Shown in pieces: positions 16,717-24,463 of a DNA stretch of 27,814 nucleotides. The notes under the pieces are model-generated. The model worked only from the letters and a program-made list of their open reading frames with translations, was not told the DNA's origin and did no database searches. Made by a program: the position numbers and the translations under genes. Source of the stretch: Gallionella sp. (GTDB lineage Bacteria; Pseudomonadota; Gammaproteobacteria; Burkholderiales; Gallionellaceae); contig JARCRR010000190.1 in the NCBI GenBank assembly GCA_029850565.1, positions 1-27,814 on the forward strand, written 5' to 3'. The number at the start of each line of letters is the position of its first letter. The first letter of the stretch is position 1.

Positions 16717-18331
16717 CTTTTTGAGCGGAATCTGCGCCGCGATTGATGTACCACTGCTGGCCGATAGACAGGATGTTGTTCACCAATGAGTACAACACCA
16801 AGCCGGCTGGGAAAAAGAAGAAGACGACACTGAAGGCGATCGGCATGATCTGCATCACTTTGGCTTGGATCGGATCAGTCGGCACTGGATTCAGTTTTGA
16901 CTGGATGATCATGCTGGCACCCATGATTAACGGCAAGATGTAATACGGATCGGTTGCGGACAAATCTGTGATCCAGCCAAAGAACGGCGCATGACGTAGT
17001 TCCACGCTTTCCAAAATAGCCCAATACAGGCCAATGAAGACTGGGATCTGGATCAACACAGGCAGACAACCGCCCAAGGGGTTGATCTTCTCGGTCTTGT
17101 AAAGATCCATCATGGCCTTGTTCAAGCGCTCGCGGTCATCTCCGTATTGCTTCTTGATCAGTTCCAGTTTGGGGGCTACTACACGCATCTTCGCCATAGA
17201 ACGGTAGCTAGCCGCAGACAGGGGAAAGAATGCCAACTTGATCAACACGGTCAGCAAGACAATCGCCACACCCCAGTTATGCACCCAATCGTTCAAAAAC
17301 GACATCAGCCAGAACAAAGGGGCTGCAAACACCGTAAAGATGCCGTAATCGACTGTCAATCCCAATCCTGGGGCGATGTCATCCAGCTTGCTTTGTGCCG
17401 GGCCGACGTAAAGCGGGGTCGATATGCGCGCAGTTTGGTTCGGCTCGATACTAGCGATAGGCAGAATCACGCCGACAGAGAAGAGGTTTCCATCTAGGTG
17501 TTTTGCGTAGAACTCACGAGGTGTTTTACCTTGTGGCAACCAAGCCGACACAAAGTAGTGCTGCACCATACCAACCCAGCCATTGTCTGGGTCTTTCGGA
17601 AGTGTGATCTTGTTCTTCTCGATATCCGAAAAAGCGATTTTTTGAAATTTTTCAATATCCGTGTAAACAGCGGCACCCGTGTAAGTGGGGACAAAAGACG
17701 ATGCGCCTTCCGGAGTCGAAGAATCGCGAACCAATTGAAAATATGCGGAAGGTGTTAGTGCTGCAGATCCTTTATTCTCGATCTCATACGCCACATCAAC
17801 CAAATAGCTTGCTCGATGGAAGGTATAAGTCTTTATTACGTGTACGCCCTCGGTATTCAGGGCAGTCAGTTTGACCTCAACAACGTCTTTTCCGTCGGCT
17901 AGCGCAAACTCGCTGGCGTCTGACTGAAACTCGGCGTTGTGTGTGGGAAGTCCTGTGCCCAACAAACCTGTTTGGGCTAAATAGGCTTGCTCACCTTGAC
18001 GTTGCATCAAAACGATCGATTTTGTCTGATCGTTCGCTGTGCGGTGCTTCAAAAGATCAAGGCGCTCGATGTTACCGCCAGCCGAGTTGATTTCGATCTT
18101 TAGCGTGTCGGTGATGACAGAGATTATCTTTCCGGTAGGTGCTTTAGGCACGTCTGCTGGAGCTGCTGTGGCGATTGCCTGCGGTGTAGAGACCGTGGCG
18201 ACAGGCGGTGCTGATGGATCTTTGGATACAATGATTGGAGCAACCGGTTGATTCTGGCGTGTCCATTCGCCCCATAGGACAACAAGGGAAAATGAAAAGA
18301 TCAAAAACAAGAACAACCGTCGCATATCCAT
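16700..18331 (-). CDS. yidC: Membrane protein insertase YidC
   Basis: YidC (Oxa1 family) inserts and folds inner-membrane proteins alone or with SecYEG; the a and c subunits of ATP synthase are classic clients. An N-terminal membrane helix (RRLFLFLIFSFSLVVLW) is followed by a large periplasmic domain and five C-terminal helices including INPLGGCLPVLIQIPVFIGL and FFFFPAGLVLYSLVNN. The hydrophilic-groove positive charge is Lys (in TVLIKLAFFPL) at the position of E. coli Arg366, a common variant. The start is set at 18331 (MDMRRL) because AGG lies eight bases upstream; a GTG three codons earlier (18340) is the alternative. Length is 543 aa. Confidence 0.96.
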   Translation of the reverse strand: MDMRRLFLFLIFSFSLVVLWGEWTRQNQPVAPIIVSKDPSAPPVATVSTPQAIATAAPADVPKAPTGKIISVITDTLKIEINSAGGNIERLDLLKHRTANDQTKSIVLMQRQGEQAYLAQTGLLGTGLPTHNAEFQSDASEFALADGKDVVEVKLTALNTEGVHVIKTYTFHRASYLVDVAYEIENKGSAALTPSAYFQLVRDSSTPEGASSFVPTYTGAAVYTDIEKFQKIAFSDIEKNKITLPKDPDNGWVGMVQHYFVSAWLPQGKTPREFYAKHLDGNLFSVGVILPIASIEPNQTARISTPLYVGPAQSKLDDIAPGLGLTVDYGIFTVFAAPLFWLMSFLNDWVHNWGVAIVLLTVLIKLAFFPLSAASYRSMAKMRVVAPKLELIKKQYGDDRERLNKAMMDLYKTEKINPLGGCLPVLIQIPVFIGLYWAILESVELRHAPFFGWITDLSATDPYYILPLIMGASMIIQSKLNPVPTDPIQAKVMQIMPIAFSVVFFFFPAGLVLYSLVNNILSIGQQWYINRGADSAQKGVTKA

Positions 18332-18350
18332 TTGTGTCACCTGTTATTTA

Positions 18351-18560
18351 CTAAGGGATGGGATCGTATCCACCCGGATTCCAAGGGTTGCAACGTCCCA
18401 CCCGTTTGATGCTCAACCAAACCCCTTTAACGATGCCGTACTTGGAAATGGCTTCGTAAGAATACTGCGAACAAGATGGGGTGAAGCGACATGATGGCGG
18501 ATACATCGGGCTGATGAATCGCTGATAGCCGCGCACCATCAATAAGAGGATTCGCCTCAT
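18351..18560 (-). CDS. yidD: Membrane protein insertion efficiency factor YidD
   Basis: YidD is a small, basic, membrane-associated protein that helps YidC-dependent insertion. The 69 aa contain the family hallmarks: RGYQRFISP, the cysteine motif CRFTPSCSQYSYEA and GRCNPWNPGGYDPIP. The ATG overlaps the rnpA stop by 4 bp (ATGA type), and yidC starts 19 bp downstream. The rpmH-rnpA-yidD-yidC order is widely conserved. Confidence 0.96.
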   Translation of the reverse strand: MRRILLLMVRGYQRFISPMYPPSCRFTPSCSQYSYEAISKYGIVKGVWLSIKRVGRCNPWNPGGYDPIP

Positions 18561-18940
18561 TGTGTCGTCAACGCCTTGTTCAACATCTCAGCCAAAACGG
18601 CGCGTGCCAATACTCTATCTTGCTTACCCAATGGCTTGCGCAAACGAATCACGATATCGCGGGCAACTTCAGATTTAGTTCTCAAGCGAAAACTCTCACG
18701 AATCAAGCGCTTGACGCTGTTACGTTTTACTGCACTGGGAACGATTCGCTTGCTGACCGACACCCCCAACCGAGCGCAACTCTCTGCGTTTGGTTGAGAA
18801 TGTAGGGCAAACCAATTGCTCGTGTGTGCCCTCTGTTGCAATATCCGCGAAAAACCTTCTCGACGCGTCAATTTATAACGTCGAGGAAATTCAAAAGCCT
18901 TTATTGGCTTACACGCCAAGGCGTACGCGGCCCCTTGCAC
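18557..18940 (-). CDS. rnpA: Ribonuclease P protein component
   Basis: RnpA is the protein subunit of RNase P; it helps the catalytic RNA bind pre-tRNA leaders. The core FEFPRRYKLTRREGFSRIL and the signature RNSVKRLIRESFR (the RNR motif) are present. As listed (127 aa, GTG start) the gene overlaps rpmH by 32 bp. No ATG exists near the expected N terminus. Alternatives are TTG at 18919, also inside rpmH and about 10 nt after an AGGGG sequence, or a still later non-ATG start that would cut into the conserved region. Existence is certain; the start is not. Confidence 0.92.
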   Translation of the reverse strand: MQGAAYALACKPIKAFEFPRRYKLTRREGFSRILQQRAHTSNWFALHSQPNAESCARLGVSVSKRIVPSAVKRNSVKRLIRESFRLRTKSEVARDIVIRLRKPLGKQDRVLARAVLAEMLNKALTTQ

Positions 18941-19043
18941 GACGAGCAGCGATCACAGCGCGACCGCCTTTGGTCTTCATGCGAACCAGAAAACCGTGGG
19001 TGCGTTTTCTCTTGATTACGGACGGTTGGTAGGTACGCTTCAT
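18909..19043 (-). CDS. rpmH: 50S ribosomal protein L34
   Basis: L34 is a 44-residue, highly basic large-subunit protein. The frame reads MKRTYQPSVIKRKRTHGFLVR and ends RRARGRVRLGV, essentially identical to the bacterial consensus. AAGGA lies eight bases before the ATG at 19043. A strong promoter lies 38 bp upstream of the start codon. The 3' end overlaps the presumed rnpA start in another frame. It is the first gene of the long leftward transcript. Confidence 0.98.
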   Translation of the reverse strand: MKRTYQPSVIKRKRTHGFLVRMKTKGGRAVIAARRARGRVRLGV

Positions 19044-19080
19044 GGTCTATTCCTTATGTTGGTGAATTGAAAAGCGCGCG

Positions 19081-19109
19081 ATTACAATCGGTTGCGGTCT
19101 TTCTGTCAA
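19081..19109 (-). promoter_or_regulatory. Sigma70 promoter for rpmH and the downstream run
   Basis: On the minus strand TTGACA (complement of 19104-19109) and TGTAAT (complement of 19081-19086) are separated by exactly 17 bases. This is a perfect -35, a 5/6 -10 when compared with TATAAT, and the optimal spacing. Transcription should start near 19074, leaving an rpmH leader of about 30 nt. A DnaA box lies 14 bp upstream of the -35. Confidence 0.85.
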
Positions 19110-19186
19110 GTCTAATTTATGTTGTGGATAACTTTTCTGGGAGCTTGTAGAATGCCAATGTTAATCGATTTTCACAGTATGCCTTT
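19110..19186 (+). promoter_or_regulatory. Probable dnaA promoter region (weak match)
   Basis: The dnaA leader must contain its promoter, since rpmH is divergent. The best -10-like hexamer is TAGAAT at 19148-19153. A plausible -35 is hard to place: TTGTGG at 19122-19127 gives a 20-base spacer, and TGGATA at 19125-19130 gives 17. Both overlap the DnaA box, so autoregulation by DnaA, known in other bacteria, would fit. No clear Shine-Dalgarno precedes the dnaA ATG. Confidence 0.35.
19123..19131 (-). promoter_or_regulatory. DnaA box, perfect consensus
   Basis: TGTGGATAA on the plus strand is the complement of TTATCCACA, the high-affinity DnaA box. It lies between the divergent rpmH and dnaA genes, in the position of many bacterial origins and of dnaA autoregulatory sites. 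It is the only perfect box I found in either gap beside dnaA. Confidence 0.8.
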
Positions 19187-20527
19187 ATGTCTGCTCAGGG
19201 TTTGTCCGGCAGTTGCCAACGCTTCTTCAAAGAGCAACTGCCTCTTCAACAATATAATTCTTGGATTAAGCCCTTGATATTCGAGGTGGACGGAAATCGC
19301 CTGATTTTGACCGCCCCTAATAGTTTTACTCTGCGCATCATTCAAGATCGCTTCCTTCCCGAAATATCCAAGCGTGCAGCTTCTTTCTTTCAGACAACTC
19401 CAGAGATTGAACTACGTATTGAAAAGCGTGCTTCCCAAAAACAAGCATTAGATACCCCTGTAGCTAAAACAACCGAGAAGCCGGTTACAGTCAAAGCGCC
19501 AAAGACAACCAGTAAATTAAATACACAACTAACTTTCGATACCTTTGTGACTGGCAAAGCAAACCAGCTTGCTCATGCTGCAGGGTTGCAAGTCGCGGAA
19601 AAACCAGGAACGACCTATAACCCCCTATTCATCTATGGTGGTGTCGGCCTAGGTAAGACCCATTTACTTCAATCTATAGGCAACCTTGTTGCAAAAGAGA
19701 ATCCACAGGCAAAGATCTGCTACGTACACGCCACGAACTATGTCTCTGGTGTCGTAAAAGCATTTCAAACCAAGAGCTTCGATGAGTTCAAACAGTATTA
19801 CAACTCGCTTGATTTATTGTTGATAGACGATATCCAATTCATTGCCGATAAACCTGGCACCCAACAGGAATTCTTCTATACATTAAACTCATTGATCGAC
19901 ACTAACAAACAGGTTGTCATCACCTGCGATACGTTTCCGAAAGAAATATCCGGCATAGAACCAAGACTGACATCTCGTTTCACTTGTGGTTTGACGGTTG
20001 CCATCGAACCCCCTGGATTAGAGATGCGTGTAGCTATCCTGTTACAAAAGTCCGCAAACAGTGGCACACCTGTCAGCGAAGATGTTGCTTTCTTTATTGC
20101 CAAACACGTCCGTTCCAACATCCGTGAGCTTGAAGGAGCTTTGAACCGCATCGAAGCTTATGCACGTTTCCATAAGCGTCTAATATCCATCGAATTAGCT
20201 AAAGAAGCGTTGCGTGATCTACTTGCCGCCCAAAACAAACAAGTCACGATTGAGAACATACAAAAAACCGTCGCTGACTTCTATCGTTTGAAGATTGTTG
20301 ATCTCTTATCGAAAAAACGTACCCGGGTGATTGCACGGCCCAGACAGATTGCAATGAGTCTGGCTCGTGAACTGACTCAACTCAGCCTGCCTGAGATTGG
20401 GAACGCTTTTGGAGGCAGAGACCATACGACCGTTCTACATGCATGTAAAACCATAGAAGCTTTAAGAAACACAGATACATTGATTGATGCGGACTTCAAT
20501 CTATTACACCAAACGCTTAGGGGATAA
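19187..20527 (+). CDS. dnaA: Chromosomal replication initiator protein DnaA
   Basis: DnaA is the AAA+ ATPase that binds DnaA boxes and opens the origin. Domain I (about 1-75) mediates self-assembly and helicase contacts; domain II (about 80-115) is a Lys/Thr-rich linker. Domain III has Walker A GGVGLGKT at 151-158, Walker B LLLIDDIQF at 211-218 and the arginine finger region EPRLTSRF. Domain IV has the DNA-binding signature around EIGNAFGGRDHTTVLHACKTI (403-423). Length is 446 aa, close to the family norm. The ATG at 19187 has no visible Shine-Dalgarno, but I see no better start. Base composition is AT-rich relative to the flanking genes. Confidence 0.97.
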   Translation: MSAQGLSGSCQRFFKEQLPLQQYNSWIKPLIFEVDGNRLILTAPNSFTLRIIQDRFLPEISKRAASFFQTTPEIELRIEKRASQKQALDTPVAKTTEKPVTVKAPKTTSKLNTQLTFDTFVTGKANQLAHAAGLQVAEKPGTTYNPLFIYGGVGLGKTHLLQSIGNLVAKENPQAKICYVHATNYVSGVVKAFQTKSFDEFKQYYNSLDLLLIDDIQFIADKPGTQQEFFYTLNSLIDTNKQVVITCDTFPKEISGIEPRLTSRFTCGLTVAIEPPGLEMRVAILLQKSANSGTPVSEDVAFFIAKHVRSNIRELEGALNRIEAYARFHKRLISIELAKEALRDLLAAQNKQVTIENIQKTVADFYRLKIVDLLSKKRTRVIARPRQIAMSLARELTQLSLPEIGNAFGGRDHTTVLHACKTIEALRNTDTLIDADFNLLHQTLRG

Positions 20528-20546
20528 CCAACTTAAAGCTGTTGGT
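20527..20546 (+). terminator. Weak hairpin directly after dnaA stop
   Basis: ACCAAC (20527-20532) and GTTGGT (20541-20546) form a 6-bp stem with an 8-base loop, starting on the last base of the dnaA stop codon. The following CTTATGTATAT is only moderately T-rich. It could reduce read-through into dnaN or be a mere 3' end stabiliser. Confidence 0.3.
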
Positions 20547-20597
20547 CTTATGTATATAACTGCCGTTCTATGGAAAGTAGAAAAAGAAGTGCACATA

Positions 20598-20606
20598 TTA
20601 TCAACA
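20598..20606 (+). promoter_or_regulatory. DnaA box-like site, one mismatch
   Basis: TTATCAACA differs from TTATCCACA only at position 6. It lies in the AT-rich gap between dnaA and dnaN. The match is weak enough that chance occurrence is possible. Confidence 0.35.
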
Positions 20607-20673
20607 GGCAATCTCAGTTTTTGGTAACAAGTTTAAAGTGGTATATGAATCTGATTTAATAGGTTTTATCTAG

Positions 20674-20682
20674 TTACACACA
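20674..20682 (+). promoter_or_regulatory. DnaA box-like site, one mismatch
   Basis: TTACACACA differs from TTATNCACA only at position 4. It is 76 bp after the other box-like site, on the same strand, next to the most AT-rich part of the gap. Confidence 0.35.
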
Positions 20683-20731
20683 GATTTAGCTGGCCTTATT
20701 ATTGTTATTAAGTATTTAAGGAAAAAACATT

Positions 20732-21841
20732 ATGTTTATAAAACAAATCAGCCGCAACGACCTACTTAAACCGCTTCAAGCTGTAGTGGGTATCGTTGAA
20801 CGTAAACAACCACTCCCTATTCTTTCAAATGTCCTTCTTAAAAAGAACGTTGAAGGTGTGAGGTTTGTAACGACTGACTTAGAGATACAGATTGAAGCTC
20901 AATTAAAAACAGAGCTTCAATCTACAGGTGGACCAGAATCAATCACGATATCTGCCAAGAAATTACAAGAGATATTAAGAGCCATACCGGATGAAAGCTC
21001 TATCAGCCTGGATACCAATGAAAGCAAGCTACTGGTAAAAGCCAATAAGAGTCGCTTCAGTTTGCAGACATTGCCCGCACAAGATTTTCCCAGTCTGACA
21101 GAACAATTGACTGGATCGGTCAAGATCGAGATAGAGCAAGGTAAGTTGAAGCGCCTATTAGGTTCGGTACAACATGCGATGGCGCAACAAGACATCCGCT
21201 ATTACCTGAATGGTGTTTTGTTGGTAATCGAAGGTAACTCGATCAAATTGATTGCAACAGATGGACACCGCTTAGCCTATATCGCTGAAAAACTGGCGAC
21301 AGAACATCCTAAGAAAGAAGTCATCCTTTCCCGTAAAACGGTCAATGAGTTATTGAAATTATTATCTGATTCCGAAGATAAATTGGAATTGGAATTGGCT
21401 GAAAAACAAGTACGCGTCACCTTTGCTGATATCGTATTAACGTCAAAAGTGATTGATGGAAAATTTCCCGATTACACTCGAGTCATTCCAAATCATACAA
21501 ACAACCTGACGTTGAATCGTGTAGTCATCTTGCAAGCACTTCAACGTGCAGCCATCCTTTCAAATGAGAAATTCCGGGGCGTGCGCCTGCTGTTGACTGA
21601 AAAGAACCTGCAGATCATTAGTAGCAACAGCGAGCAAGAAGAAGCGCAGGAAGATATCGAGACCGACTATCAAGGTAGTGCTTTGGATATCGGCTTTAAT
21701 GTGAATTACTTATTAGAAGGTATCAACAACATCAACAGCGCTGATGTCACCCTTTCTTTCGGTGACCAAAATAGCAGCTTACTGATTACCATCCCAGGGC
21801 AAAGCGATTATAAGTATGTCGTGATGCCAATGCGTATTTAA
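20732..21841 (+). CDS. dnaN: DNA polymerase III beta subunit (sliding clamp)
   Basis: DnaN forms the ring-shaped dimer that tethers DNA polymerase III and other partners to DNA. The 369 aa match the three-domain clamp. Visible hallmarks are the N-terminal LQAVVGIVERKQPLPILSNV, the central LIATDGHRLAY and the C-terminal YVVMPMRI, whose last residues line the partner-binding cleft. AAGGA lies nine bases before the ATG. Like dnaA it is AT-rich. The stop codon directly abuts a parS site, and gyrB follows after 27 bp, so the two are probably co-transcribed. Confidence 0.98.
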   Translation: MFIKQISRNDLLKPLQAVVGIVERKQPLPILSNVLLKKNVEGVRFVTTDLEIQIEAQLKTELQSTGGPESITISAKKLQEILRAIPDESSISLDTNESKLLVKANKSRFSLQTLPAQDFPSLTEQLTGSVKIEIEQGKLKRLLGSVQHAMAQQDIRYYLNGVLLVIEGNSIKLIATDGHRLAYIAEKLATEHPKKEVILSRKTVNELLKLLSDSEDKLELELAEKQVRVTFADIVLTSKVIDGKFPDYTRVIPNHTNNLTLNRVVILQALQRAAILSNEKFRGVRLLLTEKNLQIISSNSEQEEAQEDIETDYQGSALDIGFNVNYLLEGINNINSADVTLSFGDQNSSLLITIPGQSDYKYVVMPMRI

Positions 21842-21857
21842 TGTTCCACGTGAAACA
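21842..21857. other. parS: parS site between dnaN and gyrB
   Basis: TGTTCCACGTGAAACA matches the consensus TGTTNCACGTGAAACA at every defined position; only the variable base breaks the palindrome. It starts on the base after the dnaN stop codon and ends 11 bp before the gyrB ATG, so it fills most of the gap. It lies about 6.5 kb right of the first parS, on the other side of dnaA. Confidence 0.93.
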
Positions 21858-21868
21858 GAGAGAAAACA

Positions 21869-24298
21869 ATGAGTGAGAATTACGACGAATCGAGCATCCA
21901 ACAACTAGAGGGTTTGGAAGCTGTGCGTAAACGTCCGGGTATGTATATCGGGGATACTTCTGATGGAACAGGCCTGCACCATATGGTGTTCGAAGTGGTG
22001 GATAACGCCATCGACGAATCCTTGGCTGGACACTGCGACGACATCAAAGTCATCATTCATGGGGATAACTCTATTTCAGTGGCCGACAACGGGCGCGGCA
22101 TTCCTATCGGCATCAAGTTCGACGACAAGCATGAGCCCAAGCGTTCCGCAGCCGAGATTGTCCTGACCGTCCTGCACGCAGGCGGCAAATTCAACCAGAA
22201 CAGTTACAAGGTTTCCGGTGGTTTACACGGCGTGGGCGTGAGTTGTGTCAACGGTTTGTCGGAATGGCTCAAGCTGACAACCTACCGTGATGGTAAGAAG
22301 TTCGGCATAGAGTTTATTCGTGGCGCGGTGAAAGACCGCTTGATAGAAACCCAAAAAGGGGTAGAAGTCTCCCCAATGCGTGAACTGGGCGAAAGCCAAA
22401 AGCGTGGCACCGAAGTGCATTTTTTGGCGGACAAGGAAATCTTCGGATTGGTTGAGTTTCACTACGAAATCATTGCCAAACGCCTGCGCGAACTGTCGTT
22501 CCTGAATAATGGCGTAAAGATCGAATTGATCGATCAGCGCACTGGCAAGAGCGAGAACTTCGCCTACTCGGGCGGCGTGCGCGGTTTCGTCGAGTACATG
22601 AACAAGAGCAAGTCGGTGTTGCATCCCAAGTGTTTCCAAGCGACCGGAGAAAAAGAGAACATCACGGTTGATGTCGCTATGCAATGGAACGACAGCTATT
22701 CCGAGGTCGTACAGTGCTTCACCAACAATATTCCGCAACGCGATGGCGGTACACATATGACCGGCCTGCGTATGGCCATGACCCGCGTCATCAATAAGTA
22801 CATCGAAGACAACGAATTGGCGAAGAAAGCCAAGGTCGACACCACGGGTGACGATATGCGCGAAGGCTTGACTTGTGTGCTTTCCGTCAAAGTGCCAGAT
22901 CCGAAATTCTCTTCGCAAACAAAAGACAAGCTGGTTTCCAGCGAGGTTCAACCGGCGGTGCAGGAAGTCGTAGCACAGAAATTGACTGACTTCCTTTTAG
23001 AGAATCCCATCGATGCCAAGATCATCTGCGGCAAAATCATCGAGGCCGCCCGCGCTCGTGATGCGGCGCGCAAGGCGCGTGAACTGACCCGTCGTAAAGG
23101 CGTGCTGGACGGTATCGGTCTGCCGGGCAAGTTGGCAGATTGCCAAGAAAAAGACCCCGCGCTCTCCGAACTGTATCTGGTAGAGGGTGACTCCGCCGGA
23201 GGCTCCGCCAAACAAGGCCGTGACCGCAAGTTTCAAGCCATCTTGCCTCTCAAGGGTAAGATTTTGAACGTTGAAAAAGCGCGCTTCGAGAAGCTCATCG
23301 CCTCGCAAGAAATCGCCATCCTCATCACCGTGCTGGGTACAGGCATCGGCAAAGAGGAATACAACGCCGAGAAGCTGCGTTACCACCGCATCATCATCAT
23401 GACCGACGCGGACGTCGACGGTGCACACATCCGCACCCTGCTGCTCACCTTCTTCTACCGTCAGATGCCCGAGTTGATCGAGCGCGGCCACGTCTATATC
23501 GCCCAACCGCCCTTATTCAAGATCAAGCAGGGCAAGGAAGAGCGCTATCTCAAAGACGAACACGAGATGAAGAACTACATGCTCAAATCGGCGCTAAACA
23601 ATGCCATGTTCTATCCCGCGTTGGAAGCAACACCCATCCAAGGTGAGGCGCTGGAGCAGATCGCCAAGCAATACTTCTTGGCGGAAGCCGTCATCGACCG
23701 TCTCTCGCACTTCATTGCGCCCGAGGCCAGCCATGCCCTACTCATCTTGCCGACACTATCTTTGGCCGATCCTGCACAAGCGCAGAAAAGCGCGAAATTG
23801 CTTCAAGAAGCTTGCGGCGGAGTCATCAAAGCTGAGGTGGAAACTGACGAACACGGTGAACTACGCTTGCGCCTGGAAAAGATTTTCCACGGCAACTATT
23901 CTTTGAGCTACTTGGACAAGGAATTCTTGGAGAGCGGAGATTACGTGCAGATCCGCCAAACCGCCGATGCGCTGGACGGTCTCATCTCCCCCACTGCTTA
24001 TGTCGCCCGAGGCGAACAGAAACGCGGCGTGGGTAGCTTCAAGCAAGGCATCGAATGGCTGTTGGAAGAAGCCAAGAAAGGCGTCAGCATCCAGCGCTAC
24101 AAAGGCTTGGGCGAGATGAATCCCGATCAATTGTGGGAAACCACCATGGACGTGAAGAACCGCATCCTGTTGCGTGTACGCATCGAGGACGCCATCGGAG
24201 CGGATGAGATATTCACCACCCTGATGGGCGACGTGGTCGAACCGAGAAGAGCGTTCATTGAGCAGAATGCATTGGGGGTGAAGAATCTGGATGTATAG
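21869..24298 (+). CDS. gyrB: DNA gyrase subunit B
   Basis: GyrB supplies the ATPase of DNA gyrase, which introduces negative supercoils. The GHKL ATPase has EVVDNAIDESLAGH (Glu42, Asn46), DNGRGIP (73-79) and GGLHGVGVS. The TOPRIM domain has EGDSAGGSAKQGRD (439-452) and DADVDGAH (513-520). The 809 aa include the roughly 170-residue insert found in Gram-negative GyrB, and the C terminus ends QNALGVKNLDV. Only weak GAGAG precedes the ATG because parS occupies the leader. The gene is much more GC-rich than dnaN beside it. Confidence 0.98.
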   Translation: MSENYDESSIQQLEGLEAVRKRPGMYIGDTSDGTGLHHMVFEVVDNAIDESLAGHCDDIKVIIHGDNSISVADNGRGIPIGIKFDDKHEPKRSAAEIVLTVLHAGGKFNQNSYKVSGGLHGVGVSCVNGLSEWLKLTTYRDGKKFGIEFIRGAVKDRLIETQKGVEVSPMRELGESQKRGTEVHFLADKEIFGLVEFHYEIIAKRLRELSFLNNGVKIELIDQRTGKSENFAYSGGVRGFVEYMNKSKSVLHPKCFQATGEKENITVDVAMQWNDSYSEVVQCFTNNIPQRDGGTHMTGLRMAMTRVINKYIEDNELAKKAKVDTTGDDMREGLTCVLSVKVPDPKFSSQTKDKLVSSEVQPAVQEVVAQKLTDFLLENPIDAKIICGKIIEAARARDAARKARELTRRKGVLDGIGLPGKLADCQEKDPALSELYLVEGDSAGGSAKQGRDRKFQAILPLKGKILNVEKARFEKLIASQEIAILITVLGTGIGKEEYNAEKLRYHRIIIMTDADVDGAHIRTLLLTFFYRQMPELIERGHVYIAQPPLFKIKQGKEERYLKDEHEMKNYMLKSALNNAMFYPALEATPIQGEALEQIAKQYFLAEAVIDRLSHFIAPEASHALLILPTLSLADPAQAQKSAKLLQEACGGVIKAEVETDEHGELRLRLEKIFHGNYSLSYLDKEFLESGDYVQIRQTADALDGLISPTAYVARGEQKRGVGSFKQGIEWLLEEAKKGVSIQRYKGLGEMNPDQLWETTMDVKNRILLRVRIEDAIGADEIFTTLMGDVVEPRRAFIEQNALGVKNLDV

Positions 24299-24463
24299 GT
24301 GTGTAGGTTCTTATTGGAAGAACTTGAGAGAGAATTTAGATGCCTTCTGGGGGTAAGGGCGGATAGCTCTATGTCAATCGCTGAAAGCCAATAACCACGC
24401 GGCTTCCAGCATGGGCCGCTCAAAACGCGCTATAAACGGTTTTCAGGATGTCGGTAAGGGGTG
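24299..24463. other. gyrB-topA convergent spacer, mostly featureless
   Basis: This non-coding stretch lies between the gyrB stop and the hairpin next to topA. It contains one small inverted repeat, GTTCTT/AAGAAC (24307-24312 and 24318-24323, 5-base loop), not followed by a T run. I see no small gene or RNA gene here. Confidence 0.5.

Larger units (their letters stand above)
20528..20731. other. AT-rich dnaA-dnaN intergenic region, candidate origin or DnaA-regulated dnaN promoter
   Basis: This 204-bp gap is strongly AT-rich, especially 20636-20731 with TTAATAGGTTTTATC and TTATTATTGTTATTAAG, resembling a DNA unwinding element. Two one-mismatch DnaA boxes are present: TTATCAACA at 20598-20606 and TTACACACA at 20674-20682. 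The dnaN Shine-Dalgarno (AAGGA) lies at its right end. No convincing promoter hexamer pair was found. Whether replication starts here or in the rpmH-dnaA gap cannot be decided by eye. Confidence 0.4.

Noticed and set aside
17237..17239. Lys instead of Arg at the YidC groove position
   Set aside because: Lysine retains the positive charge and occurs in other proteobacterial YidC proteins, so it is not unusual.
22223..22951. 242-codon open frame antisense to gyrB
   Set aside because: Shadow of gyrB; no initiation signal or family resemblance.
24127..24423. 98-codon minus-strand frame reaching into the gyrB-topA spacer
   Set aside because: Two thirds overlap the gyrB 3' end antisense, the rest is low-information sequence, and no Shine-Dalgarno or known family is visible.
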